Shown here piece after piece: positions 17,931 through 26,000 of a stretch of DNA of 64,000 nucleotides. Position numbers and translations under genes: made by a program. Within the stretch, counting starts at the first letter, position 1. Every line of letters begins with the position of its first letter. The notes under the pieces were generated by a model. The model ran no database searches. It was not told where the DNA came from and saw only the letters and a program-made list of their open reading frames with translations. Origin of the DNA: DAIPJH01 sp036770365 (GTDB lineage Bacteria; Pseudomonadota; Alphaproteobacteria; Rickettsiales; UBA998); contig DAIPJH010000005.1 of assembly GCA_036770365.1 (NCBI GenBank), positions 62,001-126,000 on the forward strand, written 5' to 3'.

Positions 17931-18455
17931 CTAATATCCTTGCTCACGGCGCATATCACGCTGCCGCTTCAACTCTTGATATTTTTCAATCGACGCGTCA
18001 TATTGCTGCTGCAACATCTGTGTATCAGATGCACCATGAGCAGCAGGAATGGTCTCTACCGCTCTATGATGAGTCATCTGTTGTTTTTCCTTTTCCAATA
18101 CAAGATTCTGCAACCGCTCTTGCTCAGACGATAAATAGTTGGCATAAAACCGTGCCATTGGCAGTGCCAACATCGGAACAGCACAAAACACCACAAGTAT
18201 ATAGGCAAGCCCTCTCAAAGAGGCATCTTTGATAAAAGTACAAGCCCTCACTACATAAATCAACGCGCCCGCAGCATACAGAGCGACGATCATATACCAA
18301 AAATACAGAGCAAAAAGAGGTAAATGGTAACGATTATCCAACCCAAAGCACCACTCAGAGAATCCACACGCTACCACCAAAGGAACAAGAAGCAAATACA
18401 CAATAACAGCGGCAAAACTTTCCTCACCGCGCCATACACGCGCCAAAAATTCCAT
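17931..18455 (-). CDS. Membrane protein of unknown function downstream of nuoC
   Basis: 174 residues. Three or four hydrophobic segments are visible (about 15-33, 46-70 and 82-103), followed by a charged, Gln/Glu-rich tail from about 110 to 174 that is likely helical or coiled-coil (SSEQERLQNLVLEKEKQQ and IEKYQELKRQRDMRREQ). No family recognised. It begins 26 nt after the nuoC stop on the same strand, so it is probably the last gene of the nuoABC transcript and occupies the place normally held by nuoD. A complex I accessory role is conceivable only by position. Confidence 0.7.
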   Translation of the reverse strand: MEFLARVWRGEESFAAVIVYLLLVPLVVACGFSEWCFGLDNRYHLPLFALYFWYMIVALYAAGALIYVVRACTFIKDASLRGLAYILVVFCAVPMLALPMARFYANYLSSEQERLQNLVLEKEKQQMTHHRAVETIPAAHGASDTQMLQQQYDASIEKYQELKRQRDMRREQGY

Positions 18456-18481
18456 GCGACACCTTCCATTTCAAAGGAACG

Positions 18482-19084
18482 TTAACATGCAGCCTTCTCA
18501 TCACCTGGAAGCACACGCGCAGGACCTTCCCAAGGGCTGAGATTATCAAAGCTACGATATGCTTGACCCAACTTCACAGGCTCATAGACCACGCGCTGTT
18601 TCTCAAGATCGTAACGCATTTCCACATAACCCGTCAGCGGAAAATCTTTACGTAGCGGATGTCCGTCAAACCCATAATCAGTAAGGATACGGCGCAAATC
18701 AGGATTGCCCGCAAAGAAGATACCGTACATATCCCATGCTTCACGCTCAAACCACCCTGCCGCAGGATATAGCTCCACCACGGAATCCACAGGGCTCACT
18801 TCGTCCGTTGCCACTTTCACGCGTACGCGCATATTATGTTTAAGGCTAAGAAGATGATAGACCACATCAAAGCGATCTGCGCGCTCAGGATAATCCAAAC
18901 CACAAACGTCCATACATTGACTGAACAAACATTCAACATCATCACGAAGAAACTTCATTATCCCAAGCAAACCTTCACGCGATACACGCAAAGTCAACTC
19001 ACCCAGCGCAACCCGTGCTTCCACCACGTCGTGAGGCTTGGATGCAACTAAATATTCAGCCAGTTCTTGTGCGGTCTTACTCAT
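18482..19084 (-). CDS. nuoC: NADH-quinone oxidoreductase subunit C
   Basis: 200 residues, the 30-kDa-type subunit, not fused to NuoD. The family signature is seen in EREAWDMYGIFFAGNPDLRRILTDYGFDGHPLRKDFPLTGYVEMRYD, split here around residues 133-180. It forms part of the peripheral arm beside NuoB and NuoD. Its ATG overlaps the nuoB stop by four bases. Instead of nuoD, the next gene on the strand is an unknown membrane protein; nuoD itself is 2.3 kb further on. Confidence 0.96.
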   Translation of the reverse strand: MSKTAQELAEYLVASKPHDVVEARVALGELTLRVSREGLLGIMKFLRDDVECLFSQCMDVCGLDYPERADRFDVVYHLLSLKHNMRVRVKVATDEVSPVDSVVELYPAAGWFEREAWDMYGIFFAGNPDLRRILTDYGFDGHPLRKDFPLTGYVEMRYDLEKQRVVYEPVKLGQAYRSFDNLSPWEGPARVLPGDEKAAC

Positions 19085-19641
19085 CGGCGAATCGTCCCTG
19101 TTCTACGAATTTTCTTTTGAAGCTGCAAAATACCATAGATCAATGCCTCCGCCGTTGGCGGGCATCCCGGAACATAGACATCCACAGGCACAATACGATC
19201 ACAACCGCGCACCACCGAATAGGAATAATGGTAATAACCACCACCATTCGCACATGAACCCATTGAAATCACATAACGCGGCTCTGCCATCTGATCATAC
19301 ACTTTACGCAGCGCAGGTGCCATTTTGTTACACAGCGTCCCCGCCACGATCATCACATCCGATTGACGCGGACTTGGGCGGAACACCACACCAAATCTAT
19401 CCATATCATAGCGCGAAGCCGCCGCTTGCATCATTTCCACTGCACAACACGCTAAACCAAATGTCATAGGCCACAAAGACCCCGTACGCGCCCAATTTAC
19501 CAAACTATCAAGATTAGCGACAATGAAGCCTTTTTCATTGTAATCATCCATCACGTTTTTCAACAAAGCATCCTGCTCTGCTCCCGCAGTCAACACACCT
19601 TGTCCTGTATTTTGTACTACTAAACTCATATTCACCACCAT
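19081..19641 (-). CDS. nuoB: NADH-quinone oxidoreductase subunit B
   Basis: 186 residues. The N2-cluster ligands of the PSST-type subunit are present: the CC pair at 65-66 (FGLACCAVEMM), C130 (SMGSCANGGG) and C160 (YVPGCPPTAEAL). N2 is the terminal cluster that reduces quinone. Two starts are possible: the ATG at 19641, or M5 at 19629, which has the better upstream GGTGGTGA. nuoC overlaps its stop by four bases. The heptamer array occupies the gap to nuoA. Confidence 0.97.
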   Translation of the reverse strand: MVVNMSLVVQNTGQGVLTAGAEQDALLKNVMDDYNEKGFIVANLDSLVNWARTGSLWPMTFGLACCAVEMMQAAASRYDMDRFGVVFRPSPRQSDVMIVAGTLCNKMAPALRKVYDQMAEPRYVISMGSCANGGGYYHYSYSVVRGCDRIVPVDVYVPGCPPTAEALIYGILQLQKKIRRTGTIRR

Positions 19642-19645
19642 TTTT

Positions 19646-19678
19646 ACCAGAAACTAGCAACCAGTAACCAGCAACCAA
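19646..19678. repeat. Heptamer tandem repeat directly after the nuoA stop
   Basis: Plus-strand units ACCAGAA, ACTAGCA, ACCAGTA, ACCAGCA and the start of a fifth run into the nuoA stop codon at 19679. On the coding strand the units read TAGTTTC or TGGTTNC. The array separates nuoA from nuoB without breaking the operon. Confidence 0.7.
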
Positions 19679-20044
19679 CTATTCCCACTCCAACGCACCT
19701 TTATTCCACTCATAGATGAAACCGACCGTAAGCACACCAAGAAACACCATCATCGACCAAAAGCCAAACAAACCTATTTCTTTAAATGCCACTGCCCAAG
19801 GGAACAAAAACGCCACTTCAAGATCAAAAATAATAAAAAGAATCGCCACCAAATAAAAGCGCACATCAAACTTGCCACGTGCATCACCAAATGGTGCAAA
19901 ACCGCACTCATACTGGGAAAGTTTCTCCGCATCAGGCTTTTGCTTAATCAACACCAACGGTGCAACCACCATCACCAGCGCAAGCCCTGCAGCAATCGCC
20001 AAAAACACAAGAATTGGAAAATAAGAAAGTACAACGGACTGCAT
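19679..20044 (-). CDS. nuoA: NADH-quinone oxidoreductase subunit A
   Basis: 121 residues from the ATG at 20044, the typical NuoA length; 15 further open codons upstream lack NuoA character, and a GGTGGA sits about 5 nt before this ATG. Three transmembrane helices, with YECGFAPFGDARGKFDVRFY (near 54-73) and FDLEVAFLFPWA (near 82-93), are diagnostic. The Cys in YECGF is the residue on the flexible TM1-2 loop near the quinone site. It is the first gene of the nuoABC transcript, downstream of two tRNA genes. Confidence 0.96.
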   Translation of the reverse strand: MQSVVLSYFPILVFLAIAAGLALVMVVAPLVLIKQKPDAEKLSQYECGFAPFGDARGKFDVRFYLVAILFIIFDLEVAFLFPWAVAFKEIGLFGFWSMMVFLGVLTVGFIYEWNKGALEWE

Positions 20045-20228
20045 AGCATCCACCCAAACATAGATATTTACGCCTACCCTCTTAGCCAATCACGACGACA
20101 GGAGCAACTGAAAAAGATGTTTTTTAAGGGTCAAGAGTCAGGATTAAAGAAACAGTGACGAAAACACGCTGCGCGACCATGCAAGCACACCATTTTCGAC
20201 ATCAATAAAAATGATACAAAAGAGAAAA

Positions 20229-20305
20229 TGGCGAGAGTGACGGGACTCGAACCCGCGGCCTCCAGCGTGACAGGCTGGCGCTCTAACCAACTGAGCTACA
20301 CCCCC
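20229..20305 (-). tRNA. tRNA-Asp (GTC)
   Basis: 77 nt on the minus strand including an encoded CCA. Acceptor GGGGGTG pairs with CACTCTC (two G-T pairs), the D-loop has AGCTCAGTTGGTTAGAGC, the anticodon loop reads CTGTCAC with anticodon GTC, and the T-arm has GGTTCGAGTCC. It lies between tRNA-Val and nuoA. Confidence 0.96.
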
Positions 20306-20374
20306 GCAATAAGCGAGAAGACGGACGTTGTGGCAGCAATTACCCGCAATGTCAACCAAGTATTTTCAAGGATT

Positions 20375-20450
20375 TGGTGGGCGATGACAGACTCGAACTG
20401 CCGACATTCTCGGTGTAAACGAGACGCTCTACCAACTGAGCTAATCGCCC
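20375..20450 (-). tRNA. tRNA-Val (TAC)
   Basis: 76 nt on the minus strand with encoded CCA. Acceptor GGGCGAT pairs perfectly with ATCGCCC; the anticodon stem TCTCG/CGAGA encloses TTTACAC, giving anticodon TAC. The hup, tRNA-Val, tRNA-Asp, nuoA order is a familiar alphaproteobacterial arrangement. Confidence 0.96.
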
Positions 20451-20489
20451 CCGTAATCCTTGCTTTCGAAACTTCCCCCGAAAGTGAAA

Positions 20490-20516
20490 GCGCAGGTATC
20501 ACGGAGACCCCTGCGC
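20490..20516 (-). terminator. Hairpin downstream of hup
   Basis: GCGCAGG (20490-20496) pairs with CCTGCGC (20510-20516). On the minus strand it follows the hup stop by about 25 nt and is trailed by TTTC, so it may be a weak terminator or a processing hairpin before tRNA-Val. Confidence 0.45.
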
Positions 20517-20540
20517 TGTCAACAGTATTATTTAGAAAAA

Positions 20541-20837
20541 TTACGCAGCTTTACGCTTCTTAGGCGCGTTAACCGCATCTTTCAATGCCTTACCAGGCTT
20601 GAATTTAGGCTGGTTAGAAGCAGCAATTTTAATCACATTCCCCGTACGTGGGTTGCGACCTTCAGTTGCTTTGCGATGCGCAACCGCAAAAGTACCAAAG
20701 CCAACAAGACGTACTTCATCTTCATTAGCCAGTGCTTCAGAAATCGCATCAATAATTGCATCCACAGCTTCTGCTGCTTTTGCTTTGGTGAGGTCAGCCT
20801 TAGCGGCAACTTCAGCAATCAACTCATTCTTGTTCAT
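20541..20837 (-). CDS. hup: DNA-binding protein HU
   Basis: 98 residues. The HU/IHF fold is clear: NKNELIAEVAAKADLTKAKAAEAVDAIIDAI, then VRLVGFGTFAVAHRKATEGRNPRTGNVIKI, containing the DNA-intercalating arm with the RNPRTG motif at about 61-66, and a Lys-rich tail ending KKRKAA. A histone-like nucleoid protein that bends DNA. A strong AAGGAG lies 7 nt upstream of the ATG. It is monocistronic or cotranscribed with the tRNAs below it. HU rather than IHF is favoured by length and by the absence of IHF-specific residues. Confidence 0.95.
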   Translation of the reverse strand: MNKNELIAEVAAKADLTKAKAAEAVDAIIDAISEALANEDEVRLVGFGTFAVAHRKATEGRNPRTGNVIKIAASNQPKFKPGKALKDAVNAPKKRKAA

Positions 20838-21277
20838 AACGTCACTCCTTCCAGAAAGTAAACTGTATAAAACTCAAAAAAAATCGCCTCCCAAGATAGA
20901 ATCCATACAAAGGAATAACACCCCCTTCTGCACAAGACAAAAGAGCCGTAAACCTGCATAAAACCTAGCTATTCAGCAGACGCCCAGAGCAAAACACGAA
21001 AAAAAACTTTTGTAAACAGACTTTATGCATTTTTACCCAAAAAAACTGCATTTTTCTGCCAGATACGAGCCAATTTTAACATTAACTAATATATAAAATG
21101 CTAATAAACACTCCAAAAACACACCTTTTAGGAGAATGATAAAAATTTGCACATCTTTTAGGTGATGCAATATACACCGCTAGATTCATGTTTCATAATG
21201 AAGATTTTTAACCTATTTCCACGAGTACAATCATCTCACTTACAATTGCCTCATGTTTAGAGTGAGAAAGAACTATA
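20838..21277. other. AT-rich intergenic gap between the 417-aa gene and hup
   Basis: 440 nt that must hold the hup promoter (minus strand) and the end of the upstream gene. No RNA gene or clear terminator was recognised. It contains two direct copies of a CTTTTAGG-containing motif (near 21125 and 21155) that act as Shine-Dalgarno-like sequences before two tiny plus-strand open frames, 21136-21165 (9 aa) and 21165-21260 (31 aa), overlapping at TGATG. Whether these are translated is unknown. Confidence 0.4.
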
Positions 21278-22531
21278 TCATGCACCTTGCTGCATATGGG
21301 CATGCTCGTTAACAGACTGCTGACGCTCCGCCATCACCACATTATTAACCTGCATTTTAGGTGTCTCTATAGCAACACGCGATTCCGCCACAGACGACTC
21401 CGATGCCGTATCATGCGCATTCACAACCGCTAGACCACCAGCCGCGGCAGCCGTCGTCAACGTCGCAGCATCCATCACTGCACCCGCCTTAACAGCCACA
21501 GGCATTACAGACAAAGGTGTTGCCAAAGAAGCCGCCTTCACTACCCCCACCGACTGATGACCACCTAACATACTGCCACTGTCAGGCATAAAATGCACTT
21601 CAGGTACAGCGCGTGCCGTGACACCACCTACCACTTGCGCAGGAAGCACCACCATTTTCTTTACATTCTCTTTACCAAGCTCAACAACCTTACCATCATA
21701 GAGGTCATTAGAGACATTAAACAGATTGCGGAAATAATGGCGATTAATACCATATGTTGCGCCAACCAGTGAACACCCACCTGTAACAGCAACCCCTGCG
21801 GCTGTCGCAGAGATCCCCGCCAAAGGTCCGCCGCTACCAACCAATTTAGAAAATGCATCCACATGCTCTAAACTACCGAGCATACCACCACCAACATAAG
21901 ACATCACTGCACCAAACAGCGCGCCAATCAATGCGCCAGAGATCGCAACATCCCCAAAAAATGATGGCCTATCTCCAAATTCATGATGTTTCTTACCAAA
22001 AAAGAAGCTATCCTCATCCCCGCTGTAAGGTAGCTCACCTGACGCCATTTTACTCACTTTTGTGTGATCACTCATCATACCAAGCGCACTATTCACGGGC
22101 GCGAGGTCGCCAGTACCAACACCCACTCCGCGAGCCTGCTCTTCTGCATGACGACGCTCTTCAGAGATTTCCATCCCCGCAGCAACCGCTCCCGCTACCG
22201 CACCCGACAAACCAAACACCTCTTTACCATATAACATGCCCACCATGCTGCCAATACCCACCATGGGCGCAACCAACGCAGCAGTAATACCAACACCACC
22301 AATTGCTGCCAACGCACCCGCTAATACCACGCCACCCGCGGCACCAAGAAGACAACCAAGCAGTATACCGCCCCATACTCCACGTGACTGCCCTTTATAA
22401 GATGCCCAAAAAAGACGATTATAATAGGGACTGTCTGAAGGCAAAGCACCAGAATTATGCACACCATCCGACCCCTCGGTGCGACCCGCGGCGATTGCCT
22501 CTAACTGTGCCTGTTCATTCTCTACGTGCAT
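21278..22531 (-). CDS. Large glycine-zipper membrane protein, unknown
   Basis: 417 residues, no family recognised. Two long Gly/Ala-rich hydrophobic blocks with small-xxx-small spacing are visible, about 52-118 (GGILLGCLLGAAGGVVLAG and following) and about 196-258. Each is followed by charged segments (ISEERRHAEEQARG; YGINRHYFRNLF). A third Ala/Val-rich stretch lies near 325-370, and the ends are hydrophilic, with no signal peptide at the start. Glycine zippers occur in membrane-inserting toxins, effectors and stress proteins; nothing here decides between them. It is monocistronic, flanked by long gaps, with icd divergent. Confidence 0.7.
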   Translation of the reverse strand: MHVENEQAQLEAIAAGRTEGSDGVHNSGALPSDSPYYNRLFWASYKGQSRGVWGGILLGCLLGAAGGVVLAGALAAIGGVGITAALVAPMVGIGSMVGMLYGKEVFGLSGAVAGAVAAGMEISEERRHAEEQARGVGVGTGDLAPVNSALGMMSDHTKVSKMASGELPYSGDEDSFFFGKKHHEFGDRPSFFGDVAISGALIGALFGAVMSYVGGGMLGSLEHVDAFSKLVGSGGPLAGISATAAGVAVTGGCSLVGATYGINRHYFRNLFNVSNDLYDGKVVELGKENVKKMVVLPAQVVGGVTARAVPEVHFMPDSGSMLGGHQSVGVVKAASLATPLSVMPVAVKAGAVMDAATLTTAAAAGGLAVVNAHDTASESSVAESRVAIETPKMQVNNVVMAERQQSVNEHAHMQQGA

Positions 22532-22638
22532 CGCACCCTATATCATACTCAAGAGTTCCGTAAAAACATCCACAAGCCACACACGGCTCAAAAGCTATTT
22601 TTACCCATTATCATCATAGCAAGTTTTTTGCACAGTAA

Positions 22639-22658
22639 CATGAAGGTTTTGTGACATT
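22639..22658. promoter_or_regulatory. Pho-box-like element upstream of icd
   Basis: CATGAAGGTTTTGTGACATT matches the box at 17488, 28507 and 54803 at nearly every position. No TTGA-type -35 follows at 13 nt here. It lies between the divergent 417-aa gene and icd, so it could act on either. Confidence 0.55.
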
Positions 22659-22789
22659 TTCAGAACGATATACAAAAAACCCTCTGTCACTTGCTCGAAA
22701 TCAAAGCACGGAACGATTGCTTTTCTACTTTCAGTACTTAATATGCATTACTTAAGTATAACACATACTCAATCTAAAAAGGACTTCGT

Positions 22790-24223
22790 ATGACCACGGA
22801 TATTACAGTAGCTTACGGTGACGGCATCGGCCCAGAAATCATGGAGGCCACACTGCGCATCCTGATGGAAGCACAAGCGAAACTCAATATTACCACCATT
22901 GAAGTCGGCGAAGCCTATTATAATAAAGGTGTTTCCACAGGTATTCCACCTTCAGCATGGGACAGTTTGTACCGTACTAAAGTATTGTTGAAATCTCCGA
23001 TCACCACCCCCCAAGGCGGCGGCTACAAGAGCTTGAATGTAACCATGCGCAAAAAGCTTGGACTTTACGCAAATATTCGCCCATGCCGTAGCTTCCACCC
23101 TTTTGTCAAAGGGTTGCATCCTATGATGGACATGGTGATTGTACGTGAGAACGAAGAAGATCTCTATGCAGGGATCGAATACCGCCACAGCCCTGACGCC
23201 TATCACGCCATGAAAGTTATTACCCGCTCTGGCTGCGAACGCATCATTCGCTATGCGTTTGAATATGCTGCGCAGAATGGCCGTCGTAAAGTGACCTGCA
23301 TGTCGAAAGACAACATCATGAAAATGACTGATGGTACATTCCATAAAGTCTTTGATGAAATTGGCGCAGAATACCCTGACCTACAAAAAGAGCATTACAT
23401 TATTGATATTGGTGCAGCGCGTATCGCTAGCCGCCCCCAGATCTTTGATGTCATTGTCACCGAAAACCTGTATGGAGATATTATTTCTGATATCGCGGCG
23501 GATGTATCGGGTTCTGTTGGTCTTGCAGGATCATCCAATGTCGGCGACGATTTCGCTATGTTTGAAGCGATCCACGGCTCTGCTCCGGATATTTCAGGTC
23601 AAAACATTGCCAACCCATCAGGACTACTCAATGGCGCGGTCATGATGTTAGTGCATATTGGCCAGACTGAAGTAGCAGAAACTATCCGTAATGCTTGGCT
23701 TCGTACACTTGAAGATGGCTACCACACCGCAGATATTTACAGCCAAGACAGCAAAGAAAAACTTGGAACAAAAGAGTTTGCGGATGCCGTTATTGCGCAT
23801 TTGGGTGAAGAACCTCTGCGCTTTAAGAAGGAACGCTTCAAAAGATCAACCGAAGCAAAAAAACCCATCAAAGCGATCACGCTCCAAAAACCTAAGAAAA
23901 CCTTGGTTGGTGCAGACTATTTTGTACTGTGGAATGACAGTCCAGAAAGCCTTGCAGAAAAACTCTTAACTATCACCCCTGCGGGTGGTTCTCTCGCGCT
24001 CATTTCAGCAAAAGGCCTCAAAGTCTGGCCTGATGAAGATGCGCACATGGACGCAACCGACAACTTCCGTTGCCGCTTTATGGGCGATGATGGTGTACTT
24101 CGCAATGCCTTCACGGGAGAGTTCATGCTCGCCGCCGCAGAAGCGGGTATCGAAATTACCGTAATTGAACAACTTTACAACTATGATGGCGAGCGTGGTT
24201 ATACGCTTAGTCAGGGCGAGTAA
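22790..24223 (+). CDS. icd: NADP-dependent isocitrate dehydrogenase (Rickettsia/Thermus type)
   Basis: 477 residues. The isocitrate/isopropylmalate dehydrogenase core covers about 1-335, with GDGIGPEI near 10-17, the substrate segment LNVTMRKKLGLYANIRPCRSF near 83-103, the active-site Lys/Tyr region (YAGIEYRH; KDNIMKMTDG) and NLYGDIISDIAADVSGSVGLAGSSN with metal aspartates. From about 340 to 477 there is a C-terminal domain typical of the larger Rickettsia/Thermus-like enzymes and absent from E. coli Icd. It converts isocitrate to 2-oxoglutarate in the TCA cycle. AAAGGA precedes the ATG. A Pho-box-like element lies 130 nt upstream. Confidence 0.93.
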   Translation: MTTDITVAYGDGIGPEIMEATLRILMEAQAKLNITTIEVGEAYYNKGVSTGIPPSAWDSLYRTKVLLKSPITTPQGGGYKSLNVTMRKKLGLYANIRPCRSFHPFVKGLHPMMDMVIVRENEEDLYAGIEYRHSPDAYHAMKVITRSGCERIIRYAFEYAAQNGRRKVTCMSKDNIMKMTDGTFHKVFDEIGAEYPDLQKEHYIIDIGAARIASRPQIFDVIVTENLYGDIISDIAADVSGSVGLAGSSNVGDDFAMFEAIHGSAPDISGQNIANPSGLLNGAVMMLVHIGQTEVAETIRNAWLRTLEDGYHTADIYSQDSKEKLGTKEFADAVIAHLGEEPLRFKKERFKRSTEAKKPIKAITLQKPKKTLVGADYFVLWNDSPESLAEKLLTITPAGGSLALISAKGLKVWPDEDAHMDATDNFRCRFMGDDGVLRNAFTGEFMLAAAEAGIEITVIEQLYNYDGERGYTLSQGE

Positions 24224-24231
24224 TCACTTCT

Positions 24232-24254
24232 CCCTCCCCTGCTATGGGGGAGGG
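24232..24254 (+). repeat. G/C-rich hairpin after icd
   Basis: CCCTCCCC and GGGGAGGG form an eight-base perfect stem nine nucleotides after the icd stop codon. No T-run follows, so it is either a weak terminator or a copy of the CTCCC-type intergenic repeat also seen near 51214-51245 and 52590-52612. The rest of the 226-nt gap to psd holds no convincing gene. Confidence 0.5.
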
Positions 24255-24449
24255 AATCCTGCCTGCGCCATTTTAAGAAAATGAATAATACCAACAAATT
24301 ACGCGCAAACAACGAAGAATGTTTTACTACATTCTGCATGATGAAACCCACCTCAAAACGTCTAAATCTCCAAAACCCTCAACTCCCTCTTGCACCCTGC
24401 GCACAAGACTGTATGGTATTGCGGTTAAAATTCATGAGTAGGATATTCC

Positions 24450-25169
24450 ATGACCGCGCAAGGTGATAACCATCTGGTAGAAACCATCAAAAGTATTTTT
24501 GTACCTATTCACCCAGCAGGTTGGCCGTTTATTGCAATCTTCGCCGCGGTGACCGCAGGGTTTGCCATGCTGTCGCAAGGTCTTGGTTTTGTAGGCATCG
24601 CGCTTACCGTCTGGTGTGTCTACTTTTTCCGTAATCCAAAGCGTATCACCCCCGTAAAAGACGGCCTTATCATCAGCCCTGCGGATGGTATTGTTCAAAA
24701 AATTGTGACCATGTTACCGCCATCTGAACTCAATTTGAGCGAAGAAGAACGCGTGCGCGTCAGTATTTTCCTCAATGTATTCAATGTTCATGTCAACCGC
24801 GTCCCAGCTTCAGGTGAAATCACCTATTTGCACTACCATGCAGGACTTTTCCTCAATGCCAACCTCGATAAAGCCAGCGAAGATAATGAGCGTCAATGTA
24901 TTGTCGTACGCACTAGCGACGGTCATGACATTGGTTTTGCACAGATCGCAGGCTTAGTAGCGCGCCGCATCCTGTGCGACCTCAAACTCGGTCAAAAAGT
25001 CTCTGTCGGTGACGTTTTTGGTTTGATTCGCTTTGGCAGCCGCATGGACATTTTCCTACCGCCTCAAGTACAGCCACTTGTTGCTATTGGACAAACCATG
25101 ATCGCAGGTGAGTCTATTATCGCTGATATCTCTCGCCCACAAGGGCTTGACTCTGTTCGTGTAAGCTAG
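24450..25169 (+). CDS. psd: Phosphatidylserine decarboxylase proenzyme
   Basis: 239 residues, the short PSD-A type. Two membrane segments at about 23-59 anchor it; RNPKR follows. SPADGIVQKI is near 76-85, the active-site histidine stretch VFNVHVNRVPASG near 110-122, and the self-cleavage motif FGSRMD at 195-200, where Ser197 becomes the pyruvoyl group. It decarboxylates phosphatidylserine to phosphatidylethanolamine at the inner membrane. The pssA gene follows after 4 nt, so synthesis and decarboxylation of phosphatidylserine are cotranscribed. Confidence 0.95.
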   Translation: MTAQGDNHLVETIKSIFVPIHPAGWPFIAIFAAVTAGFAMLSQGLGFVGIALTVWCVYFFRNPKRITPVKDGLIISPADGIVQKIVTMLPPSELNLSEEERVRVSIFLNVFNVHVNRVPASGEITYLHYHAGLFLNANLDKASEDNERQCIVVRTSDGHDIGFAQIAGLVARRILCDLKLGQKVSVGDVFGLIRFGSRMDIFLPPQVQPLVAIGQTMIAGESIIADISRPQGLDSVRVS

Positions 25170-25173
25170 TGCC

Positions 25174-25998
25174 ATGCCTCTTCCTCGTTCAAAACATTCC
25201 CGCGAAGGGCATAGCTTCCCTATTACCCGCCTCTTTCCTAATATGGTGACGCTGGCAGGGCTATGTTGTGGACTATCCGCAGTACGTTTTGCTATGTTAG
25301 AACGATGGGAATTTGCAGTCGCAATGTTAGTTGCCGCTGCTGTCATTGATGGGCTTGATGGTGCGGTCGCACGCTTGCTCAAGGCCACCAGCGAGTTTGG
25401 CGCACAACTGGATTCTCTCTCCGACATCGTCAGCTTCGGGATTGCCCCTGCGCTGGTCATGTATCTATGGACACTACAAGATATCAAGCGCGGTGGCTGG
25501 AGTGTTGCCTTATTTTTTGTGGTCTGCTGCGCACTACGCCTCGCACGGTTTAACACCGCCATGCACGAATCAGGAGACCCCACAAAAGAAAGCGATAAAG
25601 CACGTTTTAACAAAAAAAATTATTTTACAGGTGTCCCAGCTCCGGCAGGTGCAATGCTCGGTATTTGGCCACTGATCATTTCACTCGAAGGTGTTGACCT
25701 CTTTAAGACCACTCCCATTTTTAGTCTTGTCTATCTCACACTTATTGGCGGACTAATGGTCAGCCGTATCCCAACTTTCTCGCTCAAAAAAATTCGTATC
25801 ACCTCCGACTATATCCTCCCCACTATGCTGATTGCAGGAACATTTATCACCACCCTAATAGTAGAGCCATGGCATACACTTACCGTCGCTGGTGTGGTCT
25901 ACTTCCTCAGCATTCTTTTTAGCGCATGGCTAGCAAGCAAACAACTTACCCTCGGTGGATGGGTCAATCGTTCTAAAACAAAGGAAGAAGGAGAATAA
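25174..25998 (+). CDS. pssA: CDP-diacylglycerol--serine O-phosphatidyltransferase
   Basis: 274 residues, an integral membrane CDP-alcohol phosphatidyltransferase. The catalytic motif is complete: D59 and D62-G63-x2-A66-R67-x8-G76-x3-D80-x3-D84. About eight hydrophobic segments follow the 22-residue basic N-terminus. It condenses serine with CDP-diacylglycerol, giving phosphatidylserine for the psd gene just upstream. This is the Bacillus/alphaproteobacterial-type Pss, not the soluble E. coli type. hisZ starts 2 nt after its stop. Confidence 0.95.
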   Translation: MPLPRSKHSREGHSFPITRLFPNMVTLAGLCCGLSAVRFAMLERWEFAVAMLVAAAVIDGLDGAVARLLKATSEFGAQLDSLSDIVSFGIAPALVMYLWTLQDIKRGGWSVALFFVVCCALRLARFNTAMHESGDPTKESDKARFNKKNYFTGVPAPAGAMLGIWPLIISLEGVDLFKTTPIFSLVYLTLIGGLMVSRIPTFSLKKIRITSDYILPTMLIAGTFITTLIVEPWHTLTVAGVVYFLSILFSAWLASKQLTLGGWVNRSKTKEEGE

Positions 25999-26000
25999 TC

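Noticed and set aside
20228..20563. 111-residue plus-strand frame covering both tRNA genes and the end of hup
   Set aside because: It translates tRNA sequence in antisense, and the tRNA-Asp and tRNA-Val structures are unambiguous.
24281..24466. 61-residue frame between icd and psd
   Set aside because: Low-complexity composition, no ribosome-binding site, and overlap with the supported start of psd.
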